64,000 nt of DNA from Haloarcula mannanilytica (GTDB lineage: Archaea > Halobacteriota > Halobacteria > Halobacteriales > Haloarculaceae), in contig NZ_BIXZ01000002.1 of the NCBI RefSeq assembly GCF_005406125.1, forward strand, positions 62,001 through 126,000. The letters run 5' to 3'. The notes under the pieces were generated by a model. That model searched no databases. It had not been told where the DNA came from and worked only from the letters and a program-made list of their open reading frames with translations. Positions within the stretch are counted from its first letter, which is position 1, and each line of letters opens with the position of its first letter. The position numbers and the translations under genes were made by a program. Positions 52,325 through 61,314 of this stretch are shown one piece after another.

Positions 52325-53391
52325 GCGTCGGCTTCCTCGCCGTCTTCCCGCCAGTCGACCAGTTCCTCCTCGTCGGTGTCGTCTAGCTTCTGCTCGTAGT
52401 AGCCCATCGGGTGTGAAATCGTCTCACAGAGGTCGTCCTTGTTGACACAGTCGCCGTACGACTGCATGGTCGAACACGCCGGCGTCGAGTACTCCGTCGG
52501 GCTGGTCTCCCCGCGGATGTGGTCGACCTGATAGCGGGTCGCCTCCTCGCCGAAGCCAGGGTTGACCTGGAACAGGTCGACGATTTCGTCCGTCGTCATC
52601 CCGATGCCAGTGAGAAAGGCCGCGATGGCAAAGCGGGAGTGGTGTTCGAGGTGTTCGCCCTTCTGGACCTGGTCGAGCAGAGCCTTCATGCACGGTGGGA
52701 ACAGCTCCGGGACGACGGTGTCGATCTCGCGGGTGAGTTCCAGTTCCGAGAGGACTTCTTCGAGACGGTCGACTTCGTCTGTCAGTTCGTCGGCGATAGC
52801 GTCGGGGACGTTGAACGGCAGGCCGTCGGTGACCCGATGGCGGATTGCCTGTTTCAGCAGGACGTTCAGCTCCTCGGCGGTGACCCTGACCTCGCCGTCG
52901 GACAGCGGCCGATTGACCAGCCGCCAGGAATCGCCCCGCTGGTCAGCCGCCAGGTCGAGATACGCCCCGACCTCGACGCGGAATCCGTCACCGCGTTGCC
53001 GGACGGCACTCGCGAGGTCGAACTCCGCGAGCAGTTCCGCGCGGTCCAGCGTCTCCCGCTGGGTCGATTTCAGCTCCGTCGTCGTCGCAAACTCCTCGGT
53101 GAACCGCTCGTAGGCCGCCTCGGCCTCCGCCTGTGCGTACTTCCGGGTACAGATGTGTACGTCGACCAGCGACACCAGCACACGGGCGACCGGATATGAC
53201 AGCAGTTCGACGCGGGTCCGCCGGTGTGGTTCGCCCACAGTCCCGTCCGTGATCGCCGATTCGACCCGCTCCAGCGCGCGCGCCGTGACCGCCTCGTCCG
53301 TAGCGACGACCTCGCCGAGGTCCACCGCCGCGGCTTCGACAGCCTCCCGCGACCGCGCCAGAAACGGGTAGCGTGCGTGGAGCGGTTCCAT
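52321..53391 (-). CDS. priL: DNA primase large subunit PriL
   Basis: 356 residues; regulatory subunit of the archaeal primase. N-terminal helical domain (MEPLHARYPFLARSREAVEA) and a C-terminal Fe-S domain. The four cysteines are seen as PPCMKALL, STPACSTM, GDCVNKDD and LCETISHP, the pattern for a 4Fe-4S cluster needed for primer synthesis. The ATG at 53391 fits a TATA (TTTTATTC on the minus strand, about 53417-53424) at 30 bases. priS is not in this window. Confidence 0.95.
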   Translation of the reverse strand: MEPLHARYPFLARSREAVEAAAVDLGEVVATDEAVTARALERVESAITDGTVGEPHRRTRVELLSYPVARVLVSLVDVHICTRKYAQAEAEAAYERFTEEFATTTELKSTQRETLDRAELLAEFDLASAVRQRGDGFRVEVGAYLDLAADQRGDSWRLVNRPLSDGEVRVTAEELNVLLKQAIRHRVTDGLPFNVPDAIADELTDEVDRLEEVLSELELTREIDTVVPELFPPCMKALLDQVQKGEHLEHHSRFAIAAFLTGIGMTTDEIVDLFQVNPGFGEEATRYQVDHIRGETSPTEYSTPACSTMQSYGDCVNKDDLCETISHPMGYYEQKLDDTDEEELVDWREDGEEADA

Positions 53392-53565
53392 TGCCACCAC
53401 CTTTCGGACGGGAGCGAATAAAATTGCCGTCACCGGGACGGCCAGTGTGAGACACCCACAGCCAGATTAGGAGCCCGGCGACCGTGAGGCTATGTGTATA
53501 GGTCGAGTCACTGATCGGTGAATACAGCTAGCGAACAAGCGGATAGCCGACCCTCTCTATTGACA

Positions 53566-53621
53566 GCGTGTGGTAAGGACACGCGGGCCGGTGACTGCCC
53601 GCAGTTCGGTCGGCGAACTGC
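53566..53621 (+). other. Two hairpins in the leader before the small DUF7331-like gene
   Basis: GCGTGT-GGTAAGG-ACACGC (53566-53584) and GCAGTTC-GGTCGGC-GAACTGC (53601-53621), both with 7-base loops, within the 280-base gap between priL and the next gene. The frame here is open, but not obviously coding. They could be leader structures or a small RNA. Confidence 0.4.
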
Positions 53622-53670
53622 ACCAGCGCAGTCGACACGGGAACTGCCAACCGAGACACGGAGCCCACCG

Positions 53671-53823
53671 ATGACACACGAGCACGACACTGAATCACGG
53701 GACGGTATCAGAGCGACCTTCGAAGAGTACGATGTCGGCACGGGCACAGTCGCCCATATCGGCGACCCCGAGAACCCCTCGGCCTGGATTCAATCGACGG
53801 TCACCGTCGACGTGACGGAGTGA
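53671..53823 (+). CDS. Small acidic protein, DUF7331-like
   Basis: 50 residues: MTHEHDTESRDGIRATFEEY, then DVGTGTVAHIGDPENPSAWI and QSTVTVDVTE. The EYD...DPENPSAWIQS pattern recalls haloarchaeal DUF7331 proteins. Starts ATG at 53671, downstream of two hairpins. Role unknown. Confidence 0.65.
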   Translation: MTHEHDTESRDGIRATFEEYDVGTGTVAHIGDPENPSAWIQSTVTVDVTE

Positions 53824-54202
53824 GTTCCGTGTCGCCGTTCGCTCGCGGGTAATTCTACGCGGTATTTTCTGCCTGACTCGCTTCGCTGTGAGTCGGCTGT
53901 ATCAAAACGGATTGTCGATATGGGTGTTCCTGCGGTTGGTCTCGCTACGTCTCACGCTTCGCCGTTCGACGATTCAGTGGTTCGAGCAGGGTGAGAACAA
54001 CTCTGCTCTCGGGTCACTCCGTTCCCCGCTCGCTATCTGGCGATTTTCGGTCGCGAAGCTCACTCAAATCGCCCTCCGACCTCCACGGGTCGCTCCCCGT
54101 TCCGGTTCGAGGCCTCTCTCCGGTCGGCCTCGCTACCGCTCGCGGTTCCCTTCGGTCACCGCTGCGCGTCTGGCGGGCCGCTCCCTGCGGTCACGCCCCG
54201 CC
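53824..54202. other. Repeat-like gap downstream of ahcY
   Basis: About 380 bases with no gene. It is packed with short TCGCT/CGGTC/CTCGC-rich words and partial palindromes such as GGTCACTCCGTTCCCCGCTC. The strand reading from ahcY has a 29-base element shared with the thermosome 3' flank (54005-54033). It may be a transcription-end or chromosomal repeat element. Confidence 0.55.
54005..54033 (-). repeat. 3'-flanking repeat copy
   Basis: On the minus strand it matches 21819-21847 (after the thermosome gene) at 26 of 29 positions. In both places it lies downstream of a gene in the same orientation as that gene. Confidence 0.6.
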
Positions 54203-55480
54203 CTACGTCCCGTGCTGCCAGGAATCCATATACTCGGCCTGGGCGTCCGTCAGCGAGTCGAAGTCGACGCCCTCGGCCTCCAGTTTGATCTCCGCAACTT
54301 CCTTATCGAGTCGGTCCGGGACGGCGTGGACGCCGGCCTCGTACTCCTCCCCGCGCTCAACCAGTTCCCGGACGACGACGGCCTGGATGCCGAAGCTCTG
54401 GTCCATCACTTCGACGGGGTGGCCCAGCGCAATCGGCGTTGCGAGGTTGACCAGGCGGCCCTCGGCCAGCACGTTCAGGCGGCGGCCGTCGGCCATCTCG
54501 TAGGTCCGGACGCCGTCGCGGGATTCGTAGGTGTCGGCGGCGAGGTCCGACAGCGCGTCGAGGTCAACCTCCACGTCGAAGTGGCCGGCGTTGGCGAGCA
54601 GGACGCCGTCCTGCATGGCTTCGAAGTGCTCCTCGACGATGACATCCCGGTTGCCGGTCGTCGTGATGAACACATCGCCCTCGGCGGCGGCCTCGGCCAT
54701 CGGCTTCACGTTGTAGCCCTCCATGTGGGCTTCGAGCGCGCGGCGGGGTTCGACCTCGGTGACGATCACGTCGGCGTTCTGGCCTGCGGCCTTCTGTGCG
54801 ACGCCCTTGCCACAGTAGCCGTAGCCGGCGACGACGACGGTCTTGCCGGCCCACGAGAGGTTCGTCGTCATGGCGATTGAGGCCAGCGAGGACTCGCCGG
54901 TGCCGTGGACGTTGTCGAACAGGCGCTTCATCGGTGTGTCGTTGACCGCGAACACGGGGTAGTCGAGTTCGCCGTCCTCGTCCATCGCCCGCAGGCGGTG
55001 GACGCCGGTGGTGGTCTCCTCGGCCCCGCCGACGATGGTGTCGATGAGTTCGGGGTAGTCCTCATGGATGGCCGCGACGAGGTCCATCCCGTCGTCGACG
55101 GTGATGGTCGGTTTGTGGCCGATGACGGCCTCGATGGCCGCGTAGTACTCCTCGTCGTCGACGCCGCGTTCGGCGTAAGAGGTGACGCCGTCGACGGCGT
55201 CGAGTGCGGCGCTTACGTCGTCGTGGGTCGAAAGCGGATTACAGCCGGTGATAGCGACCTCCGCGCCGCCGATGGCGAGAAGCTCGGCCAGGACGGCGGT
55301 CTTGGCTTCGACGTGCATCGCCATGCCGATGCGTTCGCCGGCGAAGGGCTGGTCAGCCTCGAACTGCTCGCGAAGCGCGCCGCAGATGGGCATGTGCTGG
55401 ACGGCCCAGTCCATCTTGCGGCGGCCAGAGTCGCGAGCCTCGTCGAGGTCGTCGAGTCGCTCGGAAATAGGCGTCGTCAT
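54203..55480 (-). CDS. ahcY: Adenosylhomocysteinase
   Basis: 425 residues. Cleaves S-adenosylhomocysteine into adenosine and homocysteine, removing the inhibitory product of SAM methylation. The NAD-binding motif GYGYCGKGVA is near the middle, and the catalytic region shows MAMHVEAKTAVL, ITGCNPLSTHDDV and VFAVNDTPMKRLFDN. The C-terminus ends AEYMDSWQHGT. TATA at about 55506-55513 is 30 bases upstream. A probable SAH/MTA deaminase gene is about 1.2 kb upstream in the same direction. Confidence 0.97.
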   Translation of the reverse strand: MTTPISERLDDLDEARDSGRRKMDWAVQHMPICGALREQFEADQPFAGERIGMAMHVEAKTAVLAELLAIGGAEVAITGCNPLSTHDDVSAALDAVDGVTSYAERGVDDEEYYAAIEAVIGHKPTITVDDGMDLVAAIHEDYPELIDTIVGGAEETTTGVHRLRAMDEDGELDYPVFAVNDTPMKRLFDNVHGTGESSLASIAMTTNLSWAGKTVVVAGYGYCGKGVAQKAAGQNADVIVTEVEPRRALEAHMEGYNVKPMAEAAAEGDVFITTTGNRDVIVEEHFEAMQDGVLLANAGHFDVEVDLDALSDLAADTYESRDGVRTYEMADGRRLNVLAEGRLVNLATPIALGHPVEVMDQSFGIQAVVVRELVERGEEYEAGVHAVPDRLDKEVAEIKLEAEGVDFDSLTDAQAEYMDSWQHGT

Positions 55481-55524
55481 GTCACGACAGACGGAGAGAG
55501 TTCCTAAAACGCTACCGAAGCCGT

Positions 55525-56505
55525 TCAGTTACCGCGCTCGTCCGGCGGGCCGGCGTCGTCCGGCCGGCCGCGGTCGCCGTCGTCGTCATCGCTATCATCG
55601 TCGCTCTCGTCTTCACTGTCGCTCTCGTCTTCCGACTCCTCGGTTTCGTCTTCCGGCTCTTCGGTTTCGTTCTCGTCGTCTTCGGTTTCGTTCTCCGCGT
55701 CGTCATCGCGGTCCTCGGGCGGCCCCGCGTCTTCGGGCGGGCCGCGTCGGTCGTCGTCCGTCTCGTTTTCGTCCTCGGTCTCGTTCTCGTCGTCATCGCG
55801 GTCCGGACCGCGGTCCTCGGGTGGGCCGGCGTCCTCAGGCGGACCGCGTCGGTCGTCGTTCGTTTCGTTTTCGTCTTCGGTCTCGTTCCCGTCGTCGTCA
55901 CCGAAGATGTCCGCTGGCGGACCCTGTCGGTCGCTGGGGTGGGTCTCGTTGTCAGCGGACTCGTTCTCACCAGTGACATGTGCGGGCGGGCCGGCGTGGT
56001 CCGGCGCGTTGCCGGGGTTGTTCGCCGTCACGAAACTGGCGACGGCCGGGCCGATGCCGCCGGTCCGGTTCTCGTCGCTCAACAGGTCGCTGACGTAGGC
56101 CGACACTTCGAGCCCGAAGGTGTCGAACTCAGTGGCGTTAGTAGCGTTCATCGGCGCGACGGTCAGGTCCGCCGTCGTCGTTGCGGTGTGGTTGTCGGCT
56201 GTCGCGGTCACGTCGACCGTGACGTTCTGCTCGGGCGCGGGCAGTCCGACGGTGCCGTCACCGTCGGTCGTGTAGTTGCCAGTCCCGGCGTAGGAGTCGT
56301 TGTCAGCCGTCTCCACGGCGACAGTGGCGTTCTCGACGCCCGTGTCGTTCTGTGTGACCGATACCGTCGCGCTGCCGTCATCGGACTGGGAGACATCGAC
56401 TGCCACCGAGTTGCCAGCCGAGTCCGCAGCGGCGGCCAGTCCCGGCCCGGCGGCCAGTGCGACCAGTCCGACAGCGGCGTACAGTGCAAAGAGTTTGGTG
56501 CGCAT
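55525..56505 (-). CDS. Secreted acidic repeat protein rich in N-glycosylation sequons
   Basis: 326 residues with a Sec-type signal peptide (MRTKLFALYAAVGLVALAAG). A beta-domain follows (VAVDVSQSDDGSATVSVTQN). The C-terminal half is low-complexity: NETEDENET blocks alternate with RRGPPEDAGPPEDR repeats, two tandem copies of about 33 residues, ending in an Asp/Glu/Ser-rich tail (EESEDESDSEDESDDDSDDD). At least twelve N-x-S/T sequons are visible, several as NET. Probably a surface glycoprotein. Function unknown. TATA-like TTTATCGC at about 56532-56539. Confidence 0.75.
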   Translation of the reverse strand: MRTKLFALYAAVGLVALAAGPGLAAAADSAGNSVAVDVSQSDDGSATVSVTQNDTGVENATVAVETADNDSYAGTGNYTTDGDGTVGLPAPEQNVTVDVTATADNHTATTTADLTVAPMNATNATEFDTFGLEVSAYVSDLLSDENRTGGIGPAVASFVTANNPGNAPDHAGPPAHVTGENESADNETHPSDRQGPPADIFGDDDGNETEDENETNDDRRGPPEDAGPPEDRGPDRDDDENETEDENETDDDRRGPPEDAGPPEDRDDDAENETEDDENETEEPEDETEESEDESDSEDESDDDSDDDDGDRGRPDDAGPPDERGN

Positions 56506-56594
56506 CGTACCCGGTACGTTCGCCGAGAGAGCGATAAACACCCCCTCCCGTTCAACTCGTTCACGCCGTTCGGTGTCTCCGTGAGACTAGCTGA

Positions 56595-56612
56595 AAACGG
56601 TCAATACCGTTT
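56595..56612 (-). terminator. Hairpin after the SAH deaminase gene
   Basis: AAACGGT (56595-56601) and ACCGTTT (56606-56612) form a seven-pair stem with a 4-base loop, about 45 bases after the deaminase stop on the minus strand, followed by a short T run. Confidence 0.45.
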
Positions 56613-56655
56613 ATTTTCTATTCTCGTCGTTTAGTTACCACTTGAGGACAATTAG

Positions 56656-57954
56656 TTACGACTCCGCGCGCTCTACCAGCGCCGCGGCGCGTTCGGCGGC
56701 CCGGTCTCGCACTGCTACCTCGTCGAACACCTCGACCGTTCGGTCTCGCATCAGTACCTCGCCGTCACAGACGGTGTGGCGCACGTCGCTCCCGTGGACG
56801 GCGTAGGCCAGGTGCGAGACGAGGTCGTGAGCTGGCGTCAGGTGGGGGGCATCGAGGTCGATGACGGCCAGGTCGGCGTTCGCGCCGGCCTCGATGCGGC
56901 CGCTATCGAAGCCCAGCAGGTCCGCGCCGTTTGCGGTCGCCATCTCCACGACCGTGCCGGCGTCGACAGCGCTCGCGTCGTCGGCTGCCAGTTTGCCGAG
57001 CATCGCCGCGTCGCGCATCTCGTCGAACATGTCGAGGTCGTTGTTCGACGCCGCGCCGTCGGTCCCGATACCGACAGTGACGCCAGCATCCAGCAGGTCC
57101 TGGACGGGGGCCATCCCGCTGGCGAGTTTCATGTTCGAAGCCGGGCAGTGGGCGACGCCGGTGTCCGTCTCGGCCAGCAGGTCGATCTCGCTGTCGTCGA
57201 CGTGGACGCCGTGGGCGACGTAGGTGTCGCCGTCCAGCAGACCGACATCGTCCGCGTAGGCCAACGGACGCATTCCGTGCTCGTCGACGATGGGTGCCAC
57301 CTCGTCCGCTGTCTCGTTGGCGTGGAGGTGAATCGAGAGGTCCTCATCGAGAGCCTTCGGAACGAACTCACGCAGGTACTCCTCACCGACCGTCGTCAGC
57401 GAGTGCGGTTGAAACGTCGTCCGAACGCGGCCGTCAGCCCTGCCGTCGAGCTTCCGGGCCACGTCGAGACTCTCCTGAAGGTCCGCCCGTGCGCCCTCGT
57501 CGTCCTTGCCGACGGTGACAGCGGTAAAGCCCAGCGCCGCCCGCATCCCGGCCTGATCGACGGCCTCGGCGATCTCCTCGACCTCGAAGTACATGTCCGA
57601 CAACGCCGTTGTCCCCGAACGAATCATCTCGACCAGCCCGAGTTCCGCACCGGCGCGGATGTCCTCGGCGGTCAGTTCCGCTTCGACAGGCCAGATGTCC
57701 TCCTGCAACCACGCGTCGAGGGGTTTGTCGTCCGCGAGGCCGCGAAGCAGCGTCATCGCGACGTGAGTATGGGCGTTGACCAGCCCGGGAATGACGAGTC
57801 CGTTCTCGGCGTCGAGTTCGTCATCGCCGTCCAGCGTACCCGGTTCATCGACAGCCACGATGTCGCCGCTGTCCTGTGAAACCAGTACATCCGCACGCTC
57901 GACGGTCAGGTCCGGCCGGAGGACCTGCCCGCCGGTGACGAGGAGTTCGCTCAT
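56656..57954 (-). CDS. Probable S-adenosylhomocysteine/methylthioadenosine deaminase (amidohydrolase)
   Basis: 432 residues of the metal-dependent amidohydrolase superfamily. Metal ligands: VNAHTHVAMTLL (two His), IHLHANET, VAHGVHVDDS and the final Asp in IGTDGAASNN. The MtaD/SahH-deaminase branch is suggested by AHTHVAMTLLRGLADDKPLD and by the nearby ahcY gene. It would deaminate S-adenosylhomocysteine or methylthioadenosine. A TATA-like ACTAAGAC is 29 bases before the ATG. Guanine deaminase is the main alternative. Confidence 0.83.
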   Translation of the reverse strand: MSELLVTGGQVLRPDLTVERADVLVSQDSGDIVAVDEPGTLDGDDELDAENGLVIPGLVNAHTHVAMTLLRGLADDKPLDAWLQEDIWPVEAELTAEDIRAGAELGLVEMIRSGTTALSDMYFEVEEIAEAVDQAGMRAALGFTAVTVGKDDEGARADLQESLDVARKLDGRADGRVRTTFQPHSLTTVGEEYLREFVPKALDEDLSIHLHANETADEVAPIVDEHGMRPLAYADDVGLLDGDTYVAHGVHVDDSEIDLLAETDTGVAHCPASNMKLASGMAPVQDLLDAGVTVGIGTDGAASNNDLDMFDEMRDAAMLGKLAADDASAVDAGTVVEMATANGADLLGFDSGRIEAGANADLAVIDLDAPHLTPAHDLVSHLAYAVHGSDVRHTVCDGEVLMRDRTVEVFDEVAVRDRAAERAAALVERAES

Positions 57955-58104
57955 GGCGACGGCTTCGCAACCGCGGGTCTTAGTTCGCCGGGTCCAGGAC
58001 GCCGCTGTGGGGCGTGTTGCCACAGCTGTGGACAGTGCCGACGCCGAAGCGGTGCCTGTTCCGTAGGGGTCTTTCCGCTCCGGCGCGTTCGAGAGGGCAA
58101 GAGC

Positions 58105-59310
58105 ATGGCGACGGCAGAGCGCATCCGACAGCGGGTCACCGCCCTGCGACACGGAAGCCCGACCCGGATGCTGCTGGCCGTCGCCGCCGGCTGGTTCCTC
58201 GTTCTCGGGATGCGCTTCGTCGTCCCGGCGATTCTCCCGACGATACGCGAGGAGTTCGTCATCTCGAACGCCCAGGCCGGGCTCGCGGTCACGGTCCTCT
58301 GGCTCACGTACGCGGCGATGCAGTTCCCCGCCGGTGTCCTCATTGACCGAATCGGCGAGCGGACGCTGCTGGTGGCCGCCGCGGTGCTGTCCGGCGTTGG
58401 ACTGTTAGGCTACTTCCTCGCGCCGGTGTTCTCGCTGTTTCTCGTCGCCACGGGCGCGTTCGGCCTCGGGACGGGGCTGTACGGGCCGACTCGCGGGACC
58501 GTCCTCTCGCGGACGTTCGACGCCCGCGAGGGTGCCGCCTTCGGCGTCGTCATGGCTGCCGGCTCTCTCGGGGCGGCCGCTCTACCCGCCGTCGCCGCGT
58601 TCGTCACGACCCGCTACGGCTGGCGGCTGGCGCTCGCCAGCGTCGCCCCGCTGTTCCTGCTCGTCGCCGGGGCACTCTGGCTGTCAGTCTCGGACCGCCC
58701 GACCGTCGAGTCCGAGCGGAGCCTCCGACAGGACCTCCGGACGGTCGTCGCCGGCGTCCGCGACCGCCGACTCGTGCTGTCAGTCTCCGGCGAGACGCTC
58801 ATGCTGTTCGTCTTCCAGGCCGTGACGGCGTTTCTCACGACGTATCTGGTCACGGTCCGGAATCTCTCGCAGGGGACCGCCGGCACGCTCCTCTCGGTGC
58901 TGTTCGTCGGCGGCGCGCTCTCACAGACGGTCACTGGGCGACTGGCCGACCGGTACGGGACGCCGAGTGTCCTGACCGGCGTCGCGCTCGTCAGCACGGT
59001 CCCACTCGCGCTCGTTCCGTCCGTCGAAGGCGTGTTTCCGCTGGCCGTCGTCGCCGGCGCTATCGGGGTTCGGATGAGCGCCGGCCCGCTGGCCAACGCT
59101 TACATCGTCGATACGCTGCCCGATGCCGCCGAAGGCACCGGCTGGGGCCTGCTCCGGACCGCCTTCTTCGCGGTCAGTTCGCTCGGTTCGACGGCCGTGG
59201 GACTGCTCGCTGACCGCGGCCTGTTCGCCCTCGCGTTCTACGGGCTGGCCGGGCTGACGCTGCTGGCCGCGGGCGTTTTCGTCACGCTGCCGCGCCGGGA
59301 CCGGCTGTGA
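58105..59310 (+). CDS. Major facilitator superfamily transporter
   Basis: 401 residues with 12 hydrophobic segments. The MFS loop motif between spans 2 and 3 is GVLIDRIGERTLL and the second-half copy is GRLADRYGTPSVL. LGTGLYGPTRGTVLSRTFD is a typical TM4 region. No substrate-specific motifs are evident. It may export drugs or import small metabolites. Divergent from the deaminase gene. Confidence 0.87.
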   Translation: MATAERIRQRVTALRHGSPTRMLLAVAAGWFLVLGMRFVVPAILPTIREEFVISNAQAGLAVTVLWLTYAAMQFPAGVLIDRIGERTLLVAAAVLSGVGLLGYFLAPVFSLFLVATGAFGLGTGLYGPTRGTVLSRTFDAREGAAFGVVMAAGSLGAAALPAVAAFVTTRYGWRLALASVAPLFLLVAGALWLSVSDRPTVESERSLRQDLRTVVAGVRDRRLVLSVSGETLMLFVFQAVTAFLTTYLVTVRNLSQGTAGTLLSVLFVGGALSQTVTGRLADRYGTPSVLTGVALVSTVPLALVPSVEGVFPLAVVAGAIGVRMSAGPLANAYIVDTLPDAAEGTGWGLLRTAFFAVSSLGSTAVGLLADRGLFALAFYGLAGLTLLAAGVFVTLPRRDRL

Positions 59311-59376
59311 CCACGCCGTTCGCTGGCCCTCGCCGTGAGGGGAAAGACAGTTGCCCCGCGGCCTGCCAGTAGGCGT

Positions 59377-60225
59377 ATGCGAATCGCCGTCCCCAACAAG
59401 GGCCGCCTGCACGAACCAAGCGAGGAACTGCTCGAACGGGCCGGCCTCCACCTGGTCGACGGGGCCGACCGGCAGCTACACGCCGATACTGTCGACCCGG
59501 ACGTGACCGTCCTGTACGCCCGTGCCGCCGACATCCCCGAGTACGTCGCGGACGGCGCTGCCGACGTGGGCATCACCGGCCTCGACCAGGTCCGGGAGTC
59601 CGACACCGACGATCTCGTCGAGCTCCGGGATCTCGATTTCGGCCGCTGTCGCCTCGTTCTGGCCGCGCCCGAGGACAGTCATATCGAGACCGTTCACGAC
59701 TTCGAGGGCGGCCGTATCGCCACGGAGTTCCCCAAAATCACGCGGCGCTACTTCGACCAGGTCGATGTTGACGTGGACGTGACCGAGGTGTCCGGTGCGA
59801 CGGAACTCACTCCGCACGTCGACATCGCCGACGGCATCGTCGATATCACTTCGACCGGGACCACGCTCCGGATGAACCGCCTCGAAGTCGTCGACGAGGT
59901 GCTCGAAAGCTCCGTGCGCCTGTTCGCCCGCGAGGACACCGCTGACGACGAGAAGGTCCAGCAGGTCGACACTGCGCTGGGGTCCGTCCTCGCCGCCGAG
60001 GACAAACGCTACCTCATGATGAACGCCCCGGAGGACGCTCTCGATGACGTGAAAGACGTGCTGCCGGGCATGGGCGGCCCCACCGTGATGGACATCGCCG
60101 GCTCCGACCAGCTCGCCGTTCACGCCGTCGTCGAGGAACGCGCCGTCTTCGAGACGATTAGCTCGCTGAAGGACGTAGGCGCGAGCGACATCCTCGTGAC
60201 GGAAATCGAGCGCCTGGTCGAATAG
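59377..60225 (+). CDS. hisG: ATP phosphoribosyltransferase HisG (long form)
   Basis: 282 residues; catalyses the first step of histidine biosynthesis (ATP + PRPP). [19 protein letters not shown] is the typical N-terminus, [12 protein letters not shown] and [11 protein letters not shown] are family motifs. The C-terminal third ([20 protein letters not shown]) is the ACT-like regulatory domain of the long form, so it does not need HisZ. Start at 59377 from family alignment. No other his genes are near. Confidence 0.95.
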   Translation: MRIAVPNKGRLHEPSEELLERAGLHLVDGADRQLHADTVDPDVTVLYARAADIPEYVADGAADVGITGLDQVRESDTDDLVELRDLDFGRCRLVLAAPEDSHIETVHDFEGGRIATEFPKITRRYFDQVDVDVDVTEVSGATELTPHVDIADGIVDITSTGTTLRMNRLEVVDEVLESSVRLFAREDTADDEKVQQVDTALGSVLAAEDKRYLMMNAPEDALDDVKDVLPGMGGPTVMDIAGSDQLAVHAVVEERAVFETISSLKDVGASDILVTEIERLVE

Positions 60226-60270
60226 TACCTTTTTACTGCGGGGGGTTTCCTCGGCCGCGCTCGGCGTGAA

Positions 60271-60290
60271 ACGGCGGCCAAGGCCGCCGT
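60271..60290 (+). terminator. Perfect hairpin downstream of hisG
   Basis: ACGGCGGCC-AA-GGCCGCCGT is a nine-pair GC-rich stem with a 2-base loop, about 45 bases after the hisG stop, in the gap before the convergent HalOD1 gene. Confidence 0.45.
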
Positions 60291-60469
60291 ATGCTCGCGG
60301 CAGCGGTACGCCGCTTCCGTGTCCGTACGGCCACCGCTTCCGCACCGCTGCTGTTCTCCAAACATACCGACTCGATGTGACCGGCCAACGATACGGCTAT
60401 GTACTCGGTTGGGCCACAACGATACAAATCAGAGACACTGACAAGAAAAATCGTTGCTGGAAGTATGGA

Positions 60470-60739
60470 TTAGCTCGGTTCCGCAAGTGTCTGTGACCGC
60501 TCAACCTGAAGACACCCATCCGCGTGTACCGTGACAACAGAGTCGCTGAACTGGAACGAAACCAGATTCTCTCCGCGAGTGTCACGCGCGCTGTCCGTTT
60601 TAAATAGGCCATCCAGTGCTTCGGGGTTGATAACGTCGTACAGGGACGGGAGCGCCCGTGGGTGACGGTCCTCGACAGTACTCACAGCCCGGACGACAGC
60701 CTCACTCACGGATTCAGCGGGCCGAATTTTGCGCTTCAT
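60470..60739 (-). CDS. HalOD1 output-domain protein
   Basis: 89 residues: SVSEAVVRAVSTVEDRHPRA, LPSLYDVINPEALDGLF and FSDSVVTVHADGCLQVE. This is the stand-alone form of the HalOD1 output domain, common in haloarchaea and otherwise attached to response-type regulators. The upstream region is AT-rich (TTAATTA-like sequences at about 60763-60771), suitable for a promoter. Target unknown. Confidence 0.8.
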   Translation of the reverse strand: MKRKIRPAESVSEAVVRAVSTVEDRHPRALPSLYDVINPEALDGLFKTDSARDTRGENLVSFQFSDSVVTVHADGCLQVERSQTLAEPS

Positions 60740-60837
60740 TACACTATTCCTATAATTCAGGATAGTTAATTAGTTATGGTTTTTATTTTCACACAGATTA
60801 TTTATTATCCGGGTGAATCGTGGAGAGGTTTCGACTC

Positions 60838-61227
60838 TTACACCAACTCGAAGATGTTGTTCAGGGCAAAACCGAGAACGGCGGCAAAGGCGAGATGCAG
60901 CGCCACGAGCGGGGCCGTCGACCGGTTCGAGAGCCGGTAGGTGACGCTAATCGCGATCCCGTCGGCCAACAGTGTGAGCACGAGGACGACCAGCACCCCC
61001 AAGTCTGCCGAGACAATCCCGGCCTCGATCCCCCAACGCTGGAGGATCAGCGAGACGACCGCCGGCGCGACGGCGGCTTTCGCCGCCAGCTGGCTCGGCA
61101 CGTCGCCGATGAAAAACGTCGCGGCCAGGTGGAGCGTGACGGCGTAGAAGAGCCAGGTGACGAGGACGGTAACGAGGACAGCGAAGAGACCGCCACCGGT
61201 CAGGCTGGAGAACCCGGACTGGAGCAT
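60838..61227 (-). CDS. Membrane protein of the DUF7473 type
   Basis: 129 residues with four hydrophobic segments (about 12-37, 47-65, 76-92 and 103-126). Opening MLQSGFSSLTGGGLFAVLVT and ending LGFALNNIFELV. Resembles conserved haloarchaeal DUF7473 membrane proteins with no known role. Divergent from the Trm-G10 gene, 87 bases apart. A longer in-frame extension is rejected. Confidence 0.7.
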   Translation of the reverse strand: MLQSGFSSLTGGGLFAVLVTVLVTWLFYAVTLHLAATFFIGDVPSQLAAKAAVAPAVVSLILQRWGIEAGIVSADLGVLVVLVLTLLADGIAISVTYRLSNRSTAPLVALHLAFAAVLGFALNNIFELV

Positions 61228-61314
61228 ACCCGAGGTTCGGCGGCCGCTCGCTTGTGCGTTTTGTTCCCGGGCGCGACCGGCACGCTCATAGCCGCTCGCC
61301 CACACCGCTCGGGC

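Noticed and set aside
53824-54202. CRISPR-like repetitive stretch
   Set aside because: Repeats are short, irregular and unspaced; no constant repeat length or spacers.
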